Positions 27,021 to 37,319 of a stretch of 64,000 nt of DNA are shown piece by piece. The notes under the pieces are model-generated. The model had not been told where the DNA came from and did no database searches. It saw only the letters and a list, made by a program, of their open reading frames with translations. Each line of letters starts with the position of its first letter. Positions within the stretch are counted from its first letter, which is position 1. Both the position numbers and the translations under genes were made by a program. Source of the DNA: Ensifer sp. PDNC004 (GTDB lineage Bacteria; Pseudomonadota; Alphaproteobacteria; Rhizobiales; Rhizobiaceae); assembly GCF_016919405.1 (NCBI RefSeq), contig NZ_CP070353.1, positions 1,984,001 to 2,048,000 on the forward strand. Reading direction: 5' to 3'.

Positions 27021-28292
27021 TCAAGGCCGGTCGCCGCTGAATTCGACGCCCAGCGAAGCGAGCGCGTCCCAATAGGCCGGATAGGTTTTCGCGACGCAGC
27101 CGGGATCTTCGATGGTGATGCCGTGGATCTTCAGGCCGGCAAGCGCAAAGCTCATGGCGATGCGATGGTCGGCAAAGGTGTCGATCGAGGCAGGCAAGGT
27201 CTGGCCGGCAAGCGTGGGATCGGAGGAGACGATCAGGTTGTCGCCTTCCTCATGCGCCAGATCCGGCCGGATCGCCGTCAGGCCGAGCGACAGGGCACGC
27301 ACGCGGTCGCATTCCTTGACGCGCAGGTTGGCGAGACCGACAAAGCGCACCGGCGTGTTGTTGAAGGCGGCAAGCACGGCGATCGTCGGGATCGCGTCCT
27401 GCATCTGCGAACCGTCGATGACGGCCGGCAGGTTCGGGAAGCTTGCGATCACCGCGTGGGCGCGGGCATCCGGCTGCGAGAAGGCGTCCGCCGGAACACC
27501 GAGATCGATGGCGCCGCCGGTCAGGACTTCCGCAGCCCAGAGATAGGTGGCCGCCGAAGCGTCCGGCTCGATGACATAGTCGGCTGCCTTGTAGCCGGTC
27601 GGCGCGACCTGCCAGACAGACGGGCTCACCTGCTCGACTTCGGCGCCGAAGGCGCGCATGGCGGCGACCGTCAAGTCGATGTAACCGCGCGCGCCGATCT
27701 CGTCGCCGGCAAGCTCGATGCTGACCGGACCTTTTGCGCCGGGAGCCGCCATCAGCAGGGCCGAGACATACTGGCTCGAAAGGCCGGCATCGATGACGAC
27801 GCGGCCGGCCGGAAAACCGCCGGTGCCCTTGACGGTGACCGGCGGGCAGCCGGTCTCGGAGGTGACTTCGACGCCGAGCGTTCCGAGTGCCTCGACCAAG
27901 GGCTTGATCGGCCGCTTGCGCATGTGCTGGTCGCCATCGACCACGACAGTGCCATCGACGAGAGCGGCTGCCGCCGTCAGGAAGCGTGTCGCGGTTCCGG
28001 CATTGCCGAGGAACAAGGGAGCTGCCGGCGGGAGCAACTTGCCCGTGCTGGTGACGACGAAGGTCGTTTCATCCGGCTCGCTGACCTCGACGCCCATCGC
28101 GCGCAAGGCTTCCGCCATGTAGCGGGTGTCGTCGCTCTTCAAGGCGCCGGTGAGCCGGCTCGTGCCTTTTGCAAGGCCGGCCAGAAGCAGCGCCCGGTTG
28201 GTGATCGACTTCGAGCCCGGCGGGCGAACATGGCCGCGGAGCGGATGGTCGGTCGGAAGGATGGTCAGTTTTTTCATGCTATCGGAGGTCAT
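27021..28292 (-). CDS. aroA: 3-phosphoshikimate 1-carboxyvinyltransferase (EPSP synthase)
   Basis: Transfers the enolpyruvyl group of PEP to shikimate-3-phosphate, the sixth step of the shikimate pathway. 423 residues. Class I-like landmarks: PPGSKSITNRALLLA (K28, R33), NAGTATRFLTA (97-107), MRKRPIKPL, DAGLSSQYVSALLMAAP, SQMQDAIPTIAVLA, RVKECDRV, DHRIAMSF and KTYPAYW. All catalytic positions known from E. coli AroA have counterparts. F104 stands where E. coli has Pro101, a position whose substitution lowers glyphosate sensitivity. It is not of the CP4 (class II) type common in rhizobia. It sits between lemA and DUF2207. Confidence 0.9.
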   Translation of the reverse strand: MTSDSMKKLTILPTDHPLRGHVRPPGSKSITNRALLLAGLAKGTSRLTGALKSDDTRYMAEALRAMGVEVSEPDETTFVVTSTGKLLPPAAPLFLGNAGTATRFLTAAAALVDGTVVVDGDQHMRKRPIKPLVEALGTLGVEVTSETGCPPVTVKGTGGFPAGRVVIDAGLSSQYVSALLMAAPGAKGPVSIELAGDEIGARGYIDLTVAAMRAFGAEVEQVSPSVWQVAPTGYKAADYVIEPDASAATYLWAAEVLTGGAIDLGVPADAFSQPDARAHAVIASFPNLPAVIDGSQMQDAIPTIAVLAAFNNTPVRFVGLANLRVKECDRVRALSLGLTAIRPDLAHEEGDNLIVSSDPTLAGQTLPASIDTFADHRIAMSFALAGLKIHGITIEDPGCVAKTYPAYWDALASLGVEFSGDRP

Positions 28293-28364
28293 CGAATGGG
28301 TCTCTTGATGCGAATGGCGCCGCGGCGGGATCCCGCGGCGAGGAATGTTCGGGAAGCGTGGCGG

Positions 28365-28913
28365 TCAGAACTTGACCTGCGGCACCGCGCGGTCGGCCTC
28401 GTTGGTGATTTCGAAATAGCCGGCTTTGACGAAGCGGAAGGCGTTGGCGATCAGGTTGGACGGGAAGCTCTCGACCTTGACGTTCAGGTCACGGGCCGCA
28501 CCGTTGTAGTAGCGGCGGGACATCTGGATCTCGCCCTCGATCGTTTCCAGCGAGCGCTGCAGCTCGGCAAAATTCTCGTTGGCCTTCAGGTCCGGATAGG
28601 CTTCGGCCAGCGCAAACAGCTTGCCGAGCGCCTGGGAGAGCGCGCCTTCCGCCTGGGCCCGCCCCTCGACGTCGCCTGCTGGCACCGCCTGCGCGCGGTT
28701 GCGCATGGCAATGACTTCTTCGAACGTCGATTTTTCGTGGGCGGCGTAGCCCTTCACCGTTTCGATCAAGTTCGGGATCAGATCGGCGCGGCGCTTCAAC
28801 TGCACATCGATGCCGGACCATGCCTCCTCGGCGATCTGCCGCGCCTTGACGAGACCGTTATAGACGAAAACCAGATACAGGATCACGACGACGGCGATTG
28901 CCAGACCGATCAT
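28365..28913 (-). CDS. lemA: LemA family membrane protein
   Basis: 182 residues with a single N-terminal helix (MIGLAIAVVVILYLVFVYN) and a cytoplasmic or periplasmic helical bundle. Family landmarks: WSGIDVQLKRRADLIPNLIETVKGYAAHE (shown as two motifs WSGIDVQLKRR and DLIPNLIETV), AYPDLKANENF, and SRRYYNGAARDLN. LemA proteins usually accompany DUF2207 or TPM-domain proteins. Here aroA follows 72 bases downstream and DUF2207 after that. The gap to the 29161 gene is divergent. Function poorly known. Confidence 0.92.
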   Translation of the reverse strand: MIGLAIAVVVILYLVFVYNGLVKARQIAEEAWSGIDVQLKRRADLIPNLIETVKGYAAHEKSTFEEVIAMRNRAQAVPAGDVEGRAQAEGALSQALGKLFALAEAYPDLKANENFAELQRSLETIEGEIQMSRRYYNGAARDLNVKVESFPSNLIANAFRFVKAGYFEITNEADRAVPQVKF

Positions 28914-29160
28914 AGGGCACCCTCCAAAAAACTCGCGCAGAGATTAGCATTCGCTTCTCAGCTTCATAGCGCTTTCTGCAGCAATCGGGCCGAGAAACGC
29001 ACTCCTCCCCAATTGCGACTTGCAGCGTGAACACACTGTTCACCGCAGCAACGCCTCGCAAGGCGAAAACCTCTCGATTCCTGTTCCAATGGTAACGGCG
29101 GACCCGCCGGCGATCGGCGATAGTCGTTTCATCGAACAACCCGGAACCGAAGTGAAGACC

Positions 29161-29358
29161 ATGAAAACGCTCGCAACTCTCATCAACGTGATCGCCTTTT
29201 CGGCGCTCTTCGTTGCCTATGCGAGCGCTCACTCGCCCGAACGGCCGGCCGGAGTTCGCCGCGCCCTGCAGACCTATTCCGGTCAAGTCTATACCGGCGC
29301 CTACCCGACGATGAAACCGTTCTGCAAGAACGACGTCGGCGCCACCCGGATCATCTGA
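29161..29358 (+). CDS. Small exported protein (65 residues)
   Basis: ATG at 29161 gives MKTLATLINVIAFSALFVAYASA, a clear signal peptide. The mature part (~42 residues) contains one Cys and a QTYSGQVYTGAYPTMKPF stretch. The ribosome site is weak (GAAGTGAAG). The 3' end overlaps the convergent kinase-like gene by 8 bases. Signal-peptide quality and coding bias support a gene; no family recognised. Confidence 0.5.
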   Translation: MKTLATLINVIAFSALFVAYASAHSPERPAGVRRALQTYSGQVYTGAYPTMKPFCKNDVGATRII

Positions 29359-29913
29359 CCGCCGACCGCCCCTTGATCTGCGACACGATTGCTTCTGCCG
29401 CCTCATCTGCCCCTAGGGCAGTGACGTCGATCTCGATCAGCAGGTCGCCGTTGCCGCGCAACAGCCTGTGGGCGCGCCGCAATCCGAGGAGCACCTCGGG
29501 ATCGGTGAGCTTGTGCTGCTTGGCCCGGCCGGCGCGCGTCAGCCGCTTCAAGTTTTCCTCAAGATCGCAATCGATGACGACCGCGACGAAGCGCGCACCC
29601 CGTCTTTGCGCGAGTGCTGCATAGTCTTCGAAGGCGCGGCTATCGGCGGCATCGTCGGACAGAGCATCGGTAAAGACGAAGGATTGCTCGGCCGGCGCCT
29701 TGGCGACGTGCTCGAACACGCTTTCGCGGATCGCCGCGCGCAGCGACCGGTAGAGCGGCGTGCCGCGCGCAAACAGCGCCTCGGCCGGATTGATCAGCGT
29801 GTGATTGTCGGCGAGCCGCGCGCCCAGCCTTTCGGCAAGTTGGCGCGCGATCGTCAGTTTGCCGGTGCCCGGCCAGCCGTTGATATGAACGACAAGGCCG
29901 GACGGTTCGACGC

Positions 29914-29917
<4 letters not shown>
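29351..29917 (-). CDS. P-loop kinase-like ATPase
   Basis: 188 residues with an N-terminal Walker A ([11 protein letters not shown], about residues 12-22) and an [17 protein letters not shown] acceptor-side motif; the layout resembles small-molecule kinases of the shikimate/gluconate kinase class. The start is TTG, overlapping the glyQ stop in TTGA, so translation is coupled to glyQ. Coupling to glyQ does not reveal its substrate. Function unknown, fold class likely. Confidence 0.7.
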
Positions 29918-30870
<953 letters not shown>

Positions 30871-30995
30871 GGATCGCGTCCGGATTTCTTCTGGAAAATG
30901 TGCCGGACAGGTGCCACGCCTGATGACAGGGGTCAAGCGCTACGGCAGCGGGCAGGCAAATAGACCGCCGCCACACTGACGCGTTCAGACCGCCC

Positions 30996-31187
30996 TCACT
31001 CGCCGTCGCGCTTCAGCCTGTATTCGCCGGTTTCCGGATCCTTTACCAATGTTCCCTGGGCCCCGGTCTGCTCCTCGCGGCGCGCCCGCTCGCGCTGGCG
31101 CGTCAGCTTCTGGGCATCCGCCACGAACTTGCGATAGCCGAGCCAGAAGACGAAACCTGCGATCAGGAGCAGGATGAGTTGCGGCAT
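30996..31187 (-). CDS. Small single-span membrane protein
   Basis: 63 residues: hydrophobic helix MPQLILLLIAGFVFWLGYR followed by a charged tail with TRQRERARREEQ and the acidic KDPETGEYRLKRDGE. The ATG follows GGAGGG, a very strong ribosome site. It lies 34 bases downstream of sppA on the same strand, probably one operon. Unknown function. Confidence 0.7.
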   Translation of the reverse strand: MPQLILLLIAGFVFWLGYRKFVADAQKLTRQRERARREEQTGAQGTLVKDPETGEYRLKRDGE

Positions 31188-31221
31188 TTTCCCTCCAAGG
31201 ACATGTCAGGCCGGGCAGGCA

Positions 31222-32088
31222 TCAAAGCCCGAACCGGGCCCACAATGCCCTTTCCTCGATGGCTTCGGCAAGTCCCGCCGCTGCGGAAGCGGCCAATGGA
31301 GCGGCGATCGCGCCGGCGACGGCCGCACCGCTCTGCCGGCGGCCGAAAAGGCTGCGCACCGGCTGGATGAGTTCGAGCCGCGCCTTGTCGCCATAGCGCT
31401 TCTTCACCTCGCCGCGCAGATCGCCAAGACCGTCGATGATGCCGAGCTCCAGCCCGCGCCGGCCGGTCCAGAAAAGACCGGAGAAGATATCGGGATCGTC
31501 GGCGAGCAATTGGCCGCGGCGGGCCTTGACCATCTGGATGAAGGTATCGTGGATATCGAGCTGCAGGTTCTTCAGGAAAGCGATATCGTTTTCCTTTTCC
31601 GGCTGGAACGGATCGAGCATCACCTTGTTTTCGCCGGCGGTATAGACACGCCGCTCGACGCCGATCTTCTTCAGGAGTTCCGGAAAACCGAAGCCGCCGG
31701 AGACAACACCAATCGAGCCGACGATCGAGGTCGGATCGGCGATGATCTCGTCGCCGGCAAGCGCGATCATGTAGCCGCCGGATGCGGCGACGTCCTCGAC
31801 GAAGATCAGCACGCGCTTTTTTTTCTCAAGGGCGAGATCACGGATGCGCTGGTAGATCAGCCGCGACTGCACGGGCGAGCCACCGGGCGAATTGACGGAG
31901 ATCGCAACCGCCGGCGCCTCCTTTACGGCGAAGGCCTTTTCGAGAAGCGGGGCGGCCGTTGCCAGGTTGAGCGCCGGCCGGAACTGACCGCCGCCGGCCA
32001 TGATCGCGCCGTGGAGCCGGACGACGGGGATCGTCACGCCTTCCTTGCGAAAACGCTTGGGCAACAACCGTCTCAGGAACGCCTTCAT
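31222..32088 (-). CDS. sppA: SppA-type signal peptide peptidase (family S49)
   Basis: Membrane-associated serine protease that degrades released signal peptides. 288 residues from ATG 32088, chosen because AGGAGTTGAA precedes it; an 8-codon longer frame has no ribosome site. The catalytic Ser103 lies in DVAASGGYM and the general base Lys155 in AGENK, 52 residues apart as in Bacillus SppA. NSPGGSPVQS is the family's oxyanion region. This is the short single-domain form without a strong N-terminal membrane helix; a hydrophobic Ala-rich C-terminus may attach it to the membrane. Confidence 0.9.
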   Translation of the reverse strand: MKAFLRRLLPKRFRKEGVTIPVVRLHGAIMAGGGQFRPALNLATAAPLLEKAFAVKEAPAVAISVNSPGGSPVQSRLIYQRIRDLALEKKKRVLIFVEDVAASGGYMIALAGDEIIADPTSIVGSIGVVSGGFGFPELLKKIGVERRVYTAGENKVMLDPFQPEKENDIAFLKNLQLDIHDTFIQMVKARRGQLLADDPDIFSGLFWTGRRGLELGIIDGLGDLRGEVKKRYGDKARLELIQPVRSLFGRRQSGAAVAGAIAAPLAASAAAGLAEAIEERALWARFGL

Positions 32089-32270
32089 TTCAACTCCTGC
32101 CTGCTGGGCCATGCCTTGATCTTGAGCCGGAACGGCCGGGAATCATAGACTTGACCGTTTCTCATCGGCGATAAGCGGAACGCTTCGCCTCCCCTGCCCG
32201 GATCGTCGTCAGGGGCTCTTCCATGCCATGTATGCACTGACGCGGCGAACGCAATGCCGCATACGGTAAA

Positions 32271-33059
32271 TCAACGGCGGCGATAGGCGGCACGGCCATT
32301 GTTGAGGTCGTCGACATGGTCGGCGAAGCGATGCCCCTCCTCGTGCATGACGAGCGGCGCGCGGAAGACCAGTCGCTTGCGGCTCTGCTTGATCGCCGTC
32401 ACCAGGATGCGCACGGCGTTTTCGCCCACCCGCGGATGCAACGCCGTGATCTCGATACCGCCAAAGCGGCGGCCACAGGCGGCGATGATCTCGGCGATCG
32501 ATTCCGGCCGGGCGATCAGCGACAGTTGCCCGCCCGGCTTCATGATCGCGCCTGCCGTCTTCACCCAGATCTCGAACAGCCCGTCGCTCATCGCATGGGC
32601 CTCGGCCTTCAGCGCATCCGGCGTCTTGCGGTCGGAGGCATCGTTGAAGGGCGGGTTCATGATCACGTGGTCGAAGCTTTCATCCGCCAGACCCGTCGCG
32701 ACGCGCGCCTTGCCGGTCAACGAAACGTCGGCCTCGACGACCGAGACCCGCTGCGCAAAGCGGGCATTTTCTGCGAGCGTCAGGCTGCGGCGGGCAAACT
32801 CCGCCATTACCGGCGAGCGTTCCACCAGCACCACTTCCGCTTCGTCGATCCGCGAAGCGACCGCCATGCCGGCCGCGCCCGCGCCGGCGCCGAGATCCGC
32901 GACGCGGCAGGGACGATCCGATGCGACGAGCGACGCAAGCAGCATGGCGTCCATGCCCGACCGGTGGCCCTGGCCGAGCGGCTGGACGACATGGAACTTG
33001 CCGCGGTGAAAGGCATCGACGGTCTCGGTTGCGGCCGCCGGAGCCGGAGCCGAACTCAC
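32271..33059 (-). CDS. trmN6: tRNA1(Val) A37 N6-methyltransferase-like (TrmN6/YfiC family)
   Basis: 262 residues from a GTG at 33059 overlapping the TGA of the DUF2007 gene by 4 bases. The SAM-binding motif VADLGAGAGAAGMAVA (about residues 45-60) and the catalytic NPPF (IMNPPFNDASD) define an N6-adenine methyltransferase. The start PLGQGHRSGMDAMLLA is typical of YfiC/TrmN6 proteins. In E. coli the enzyme methylates A37 of tRNA1(Val); the target here is inferred. The frame runs open to 33560, but that part is the antisense of neighbouring genes. Confidence 0.82.
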   Translation of the reverse strand: MSSAPAPAAATETVDAFHRGKFHVVQPLGQGHRSGMDAMLLASLVASDRPCRVADLGAGAGAAGMAVASRIDEAEVVLVERSPVMAEFARRSLTLAENARFAQRVSVVEADVSLTGKARVATGLADESFDHVIMNPPFNDASDRKTPDALKAEAHAMSDGLFEIWVKTAGAIMKPGGQLSLIARPESIAEIIAACGRRFGGIEITALHPRVGENAVRILVTAIKQSRKRLVFRAPLVMHEEGHRFADHVDDLNNGRAAYRRR

Positions 33060-33277
33060 GATCGCAACTCCGCCTCGAGCCCGGCGTCGATCAGGATTCG
33101 GCGCGCGGCGTCCGCGTCTTCCTCGGCGACCAGAAAGCGGCGGGGCAAGAGGCCAAGCGAGCCCTCGAGAATGCTCATCCCCTGATCGGCAATCAAGCTT
33201 GCGATGCCGGCGTCTTTCATCAGGCTCTCGGCGAAGGAGAGCAGGACGGCATCGTTGGTACGGATCAATTCCTTCAT
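33056..33277 (-). CDS. DUF2007 protein
   Basis: 73 residues: MKELIRTNDAVLLSFAESLM, then GMSILEGSLGLLPRRFLVAEED, ending in DAARRILIDAGLEAELRS. This matches the DUF2007 small ferredoxin-fold family found as a putative regulator. It overlaps trmN6 by 4 bases and is first in a two-gene operon, divergent from the polyprenyl synthase. Confidence 0.85.
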   Translation of the reverse strand: MKELIRTNDAVLLSFAESLMKDAGIASLIADQGMSILEGSLGLLPRRFLVAEEDADAARRILIDAGLEAELRS

Positions 33278-33384
33278 CCGGCGGTTTTTCCTGTCCTATT
33301 TCAGCAAGCGGGACAATTCGCCTCTTGCCGCACGGGACACCCCTTCCTATTGTCGAAAGCGACAATGAAAACAGGAGTCCCGGT

Positions 33385-34401
33385 GTGGGCGTAGTGATAC
33401 CGCTGGAAGACAGCAAAAACAAACAGGCGTCCGTAAAGCCGCTCGTTGACCTGACAGCAGCGGACATGGAGCGCGTCAACCAGCTCATCCTGTCGAAGGC
33501 CGGCTCCGACGTCCAGATGATTCCCGAGGTCGCCAACCACCTGATTTCCTCGGGCGGCAAGCGCCTGCGCCCGATGCTGACACTCGCTTCCGCTGCGATG
33601 TTCGGCTACGAGGGCGACGCCCACGTCAAGCTCGCAACCAGCGTCGAATTCATGCACACGGCGACGCTTCTCCATGACGACGTCGTCGATGAAAGCGACC
33701 TTCGCCGCGGCAAGTCCACCGCGCGCACGATCTGGGGAAACCAGGCAAGCGTGCTGGTCGGCGACTTCCTGCTCGGCCAGGCCTTCCGCATGATGGTCGA
33801 TGTCGGCTCGCTCGACGCGCTCGACGTGCTGTCGACCGCCGCTTCGGTCATCGCCGAAGGGGAAGTGCTGCAGCTCTCCGTCGCCAAGAACATGGAAACG
33901 ACCGAGGACGACTATCTCCAGGTCATTCGCGCCAAGACCGCAGCGCTCTTTGCCGCTGCCGCCGAGGTCGGCCCGATCGTCGCCCAGACCAGCAAATCCG
34001 ACCGTAACGCGCTGAAATCCTACGGCATGAACCTCGGCCTCGCCTTCCAGCTCGTCGACGACGTGCTCGACTATGGCGGCTCGTCGAGCGACCTCGGCAA
34101 GAATGTCGGCGACGACTTCCGCGAAGGCAAGATCACCCTTCCGGTGATCCTCTCCTACCGCCGCGGGACGGCGGAAGACCGCGCCTTCTGGCGCGAGGCG
34201 ATCGAAGGCGGCGACAGCAGCGACGCCAACCTCGACAAGGCGCTCGGCCTGATCAAGCGCTATGGCGGCTTGAGCGACACCATCGCGCGCGCCCAGCACT
34301 ACGGCACGATTGCCCGCGACGCCCTGGCGCCGCTGCCGGTGTCACCCTGGAAATCGGCGCTTACGGAAGTCATCGACTTCTGCATCGATCGCGTCAGCTG
34401 A
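33385..34401 (+). CDS. ispB: Octaprenyl/decaprenyl diphosphate synthase
   Basis: Elongates farnesyl diphosphate with isopentenyl diphosphate to the C40-C50 side chain of ubiquinone. 338 residues from a GTG behind AGGAG. The first Asp-rich motif DDVVD (in LLHDDVVDESDLRRG) and second DDVLD (in QLVDDVLDYGG) are present, with GGKRLRPML and GDFLLGQAF. Chain length cannot be read directly; rhizobia use Q10, so decaprenyl is plausible. A 16-base inverted repeat (TTGTCG-AAAG-CGACAA, 33350-33365) lies just before the ribosome site. Confidence 0.9.
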   Translation: MGVVIPLEDSKNKQASVKPLVDLTAADMERVNQLILSKAGSDVQMIPEVANHLISSGGKRLRPMLTLASAAMFGYEGDAHVKLATSVEFMHTATLLHDDVVDESDLRRGKSTARTIWGNQASVLVGDFLLGQAFRMMVDVGSLDALDVLSTAASVIAEGEVLQLSVAKNMETTEDDYLQVIRAKTAALFAAAAEVGPIVAQTSKSDRNALKSYGMNLGLAFQLVDDVLDYGGSSSDLGKNVGDDFREGKITLPVILSYRRGTAEDRAFWREAIEGGDSSDANLDKALGLIKRYGGLSDTIARAQHYGTIARDALAPLPVSPWKSALTEVIDFCIDRVS

Positions 34402-34560
34402 CGGGCTCCGGGCAGGCCAGAACGAACGACAGGATTTTCTTGCCGCGTTGCGCCAAAAAAGCCATTCTGTTCCTCAAGAGTTGCGTTGGGCAATATGTGG
34501 CTGACTCCGAAACAACCCTTAGTGGTGCGAAAGCCGAGCAATCGGCGCGAAAGGTTTGAC

Positions 34561-36396
34561 ATGCGGCAAAAGACGATTCTCCGCCTCCTCAGCGGCGCAG
34601 CACTGCTGGCTCTTGCTGCTGTCAGCGGCGGCTACCAGGCATTTGCCGAGGAGAAGGCCGCAGCCGCCGAGGAAAGCGAACCCTTCGACATCAAATCGGT
34701 CAATACCTTTTCCGGCGCGTTTCTCGCTGCCCGCACCGCCGATACGGACCGCGACTTCGCTTCCGCCACCGAGCTCTACAGGATCGCGCTGCAGTTCGAG
34801 CCGAACAACAACGACGTCAAGCAGCGGCTGATGATCACGCTTTTGATGGCGGGCCAGTTCGACGAAGGCGCGAAGATCGCCGAGCAGCTTAAGTCCGACC
34901 CGGCCGTCGAGCGCATCACGACGGTCATTCGCGCGATCGAAGCGATCCGCAAGCGCGAGTATCGCAACGCGCAGAAGCTTCTGAACTACCAGGGCCCGAA
35001 CGATCTCGACCGGCTGATGAACGGCCTGCTCTCTGCCTGGGCGAAATTCGGCCAGGGCAAGCCGAAGGAAGCGCTCGCCCAGATCAAGGAACTCGATGGT
35101 CCCGAATGGTTCCGCGTGTTCAAGAACTACCATGCCGGCGCGATCGCGGTTGCCGCGGGTGACAAGCAGACGGCACGCACCAGGCTCAACGACGCCATTC
35201 TCGACCGCGAGGGCGGAAGTGCCGCTCCCGACACCTTCATGCGTGCGGTGGAAGCGCTCGCCCGTTTCGAGGCGCGCGAAGGCAACAAGCAGAAGGCGCT
35301 CGACACGGTCGCCGTCGGCGAAAACATGGTCAATAACTACACGCCGCTGCAGGCGCTGAGGACCGAGATCGAGAACGGCGTCCCGCAGGAACAGCAGGTC
35401 AAGAACGCCACCCAGGGCGCTGCGGCCGTGCTGTTTTCGATCGGTGCCGCACTCAACCGCGACGGCGCCGAAGACATCGTCTCGCTCTACCTGCAGACCG
35501 CGCGCCGGCTCGACCCTGACAGCGCCGACATCCTGGTCATGCTCGGCGGCATCGCCGAAAACCTGAAGAAGCCGAACGAGGCAATCGAACTCTACAAGGC
35601 CATTCCCGAGACCTCGCCGATGCGGCGCGTTTCGGAACTGCAGCTTGGCCTCAGCCTCGCCAGCATCGGCAAGGTCGACGAGGCGAAGAAGCACCTGAAG
35701 GCGCTGATCGACGTCGATCCGAAGAACATCCGCAACTATCTCGCCTATGGCAGCGTGCTTTCCGACGCCAAGGACTACAAGGAGATGGGCGAGCTCTACG
35801 ATCGCGCCGTCGAGCAGATCGGCTCCGTGCCGACGCGCAGCGATTGGACCGTGTTCTTCCAACGCGGTATCGCATACGAGCGCCAGAAGCTCTGGGACAA
35901 GGCCGAGCCGAACTTCCGCAAGGCGCTGGAGCTCAATCCGGACCAGCCGCAGGTGCTGAACTATCTCGGCTATTCCTGGGTCGACATGAACATCAATCTC
36001 GAAGAAGGCCTGGAGATGATCCGCAAGGCCGTCGAGCTGAAGCCGGATGACGGCTACATCGTCGATTCTCTCGGCTGGGCCTATTTCCGCATGAACCGTT
36101 TCGACGACGCGGTCGTGGAGCTGGAGAAGGCGGCCGAACTGATGGCCGGCGACCCGACGATCAACGATCACCTTGGCGACGCCTACTGGCGCGTCGGCCG
36201 CAAGCTCGAGGCCGTGTTCCAGTGGACGCAGACGCTCGAACTGAAGCCCGAGGAAGCCGAGATCCCGAAGATCAAGGCGAAGATCGAGAACGGGCTGCCG
36301 CCGCTCAAGGAAACGGTTCCCGCCTCGGCCGATGCCAAGGAAACCGCGCCGAAGAAGGTGACCCCGGAAGCACCGGCGCCGGACAAGAAGTCCTGA
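34561..36396 (+). CDS. Exported tetratricopeptide-repeat protein
   Basis: 611 residues starting MRQKTILRLLSGAALLALAAV, a signal peptide; I chose this ATG (GAAAGG before it) over one at 34486. The mature protein is a long series of TPR-like helix pairs (for example AIELYKAIPETSPMRR, WDKAEPNFRKALELNPDQP, GLEMIRKAVELKPDDGY), with a Lys/Pro-rich C-terminal tail (KETAPKKVTPEAPAPDKKS). TPR proteins are scaffolds; the periplasmic location suggests envelope assembly. The stop is 8 bases before ispE, so they are probably co-transcribed. Confidence 0.85.
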   Translation: MRQKTILRLLSGAALLALAAVSGGYQAFAEEKAAAAEESEPFDIKSVNTFSGAFLAARTADTDRDFASATELYRIALQFEPNNNDVKQRLMITLLMAGQFDEGAKIAEQLKSDPAVERITTVIRAIEAIRKREYRNAQKLLNYQGPNDLDRLMNGLLSAWAKFGQGKPKEALAQIKELDGPEWFRVFKNYHAGAIAVAAGDKQTARTRLNDAILDREGGSAAPDTFMRAVEALARFEAREGNKQKALDTVAVGENMVNNYTPLQALRTEIENGVPQEQQVKNATQGAAAVLFSIGAALNRDGAEDIVSLYLQTARRLDPDSADILVMLGGIAENLKKPNEAIELYKAIPETSPMRRVSELQLGLSLASIGKVDEAKKHLKALIDVDPKNIRNYLAYGSVLSDAKDYKEMGELYDRAVEQIGSVPTRSDWTVFFQRGIAYERQKLWDKAEPNFRKALELNPDQPQVLNYLGYSWVDMNINLEEGLEMIRKAVELKPDDGYIVDSLGWAYFRMNRFDDAVVELEKAAELMAGDPTINDHLGDAYWRVGRKLEAVFQWTQTLELKPEEAEIPKIKAKIENGLPPLKETVPASADAKETAPKKVTPEAPAPDKKS

Positions 36397-36403
36397 TCGT
36401 TCC

Positions 36404-37318
36404 ATGTCGGACGGTAACATCGAGGGCCTCGCGCTGACGCGCGCAGCCCCCGCCAAGATCAATCTGGCCCTTCACGTTGTCGGCCAGCGCGCCGACGGCC
36501 ACCACCTTCTCGAAAGCCTCGTCACCTTTGCCGATCGCGGCGACCGCATCGGTCTCTCGCGGGCGGATGCGGATCGCTTCACGGTCTCGGGCGCGTTTGC
36601 CGCCGCGTTGCCGATGGATGCCGGCGCTGAGGGCGGCAATCTGGTTCTGAAGGCGCGCGACCTGCTGCGCACCGAACTGCGGGCGTATGCCCCCGGCGCG
36701 GCCGGGCCGGTTCACCTGCATCTCGAAAAGAACCTGCCGCTCGCCTCGGGCATCGGCGGTGGGTCGGCGGATGCTGCGGCGACGCTTCTTGGGCTTCTCG
36801 AACTCTGGCGCGCGACGCTCGAACCTTCCCGCCTCGGCGCCATCGCGCTGCGGCTCGGGGCGGACGTGCCGATGTGCCTTGCCGGCAGGCCCCTCTTGGC
36901 AAAGGGCATCGGCGAGGAGATCACGCCGATCGACGATTTCCCCGCGCTGCCGATCGTACTGGTCAATCCGCTCGTCGCCGTCTCGACGCCGGTCGTGTTT
37001 CGGACGCTCTCCAACAAAACGAACCCGCCGCTCGCTGCGCCTCACGGTGCCGGAACTGTGGCCGAGTGGATTTCCGCCATCGCCACGATGCGCAACGATC
37101 TGCAGCCGCCGGCAGAGAGCCTTGAACCCGTGATCGGCGATGTCTGCAAGGCACTGACGCAAGCCGGAGCGACACTCACGCGCATGTCCGGTTCAGGCGC
37201 CACTTGCTTCGGCCTTTTCGACAGCGAGGCAAGCGCGACTGCGACAGCGCGCGCTCTTTCAGAGGCCTACCGCGGGTGGTACGTTCTCGCCTGCAAGACG
37301 GTGGGCAAAGGGAATTAG
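36404..37318 (+). CDS. ispE: 4-diphosphocytidyl-2-C-methyl-D-erythritol kinase
   Basis: Phosphorylates the 2-hydroxyl of CDP-methylerythritol, step 4 of the MEP isoprenoid pathway. 304 residues of the GHMP kinase fold: PAKINLALHVVGQRADGHH at the N-terminus, the ATP-binding loop LASGIGGGSADAAATL, and a C-terminal MSGSGATCFGLF. It lies between the TPR gene and moaB with 1 base to the next start. Isoprenoid supply links it functionally to the polyprenyl synthase 2 kb upstream. Confidence 0.94.
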   Translation: MSDGNIEGLALTRAAPAKINLALHVVGQRADGHHLLESLVTFADRGDRIGLSRADADRFTVSGAFAAALPMDAGAEGGNLVLKARDLLRTELRAYAPGAAGPVHLHLEKNLPLASGIGGGSADAAATLLGLLELWRATLEPSRLGAIALRLGADVPMCLAGRPLLAKGIGEEITPIDDFPALPIVLVNPLVAVSTPVVFRTLSNKTNPPLAAPHGAGTVAEWISAIATMRNDLQPPAESLEPVIGDVCKALTQAGATLTRMSGSGATCFGLFDSEASATATARALSEAYRGWYVLACKTVGKGN

Positions 37319-37319
37319 C

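Noticed and set aside
33350..33365. 16-base inverted repeat before the polyprenyl synthase start
   Set aside because: Stem of only 6 bp; too short to claim a regulatory site without comparative evidence.
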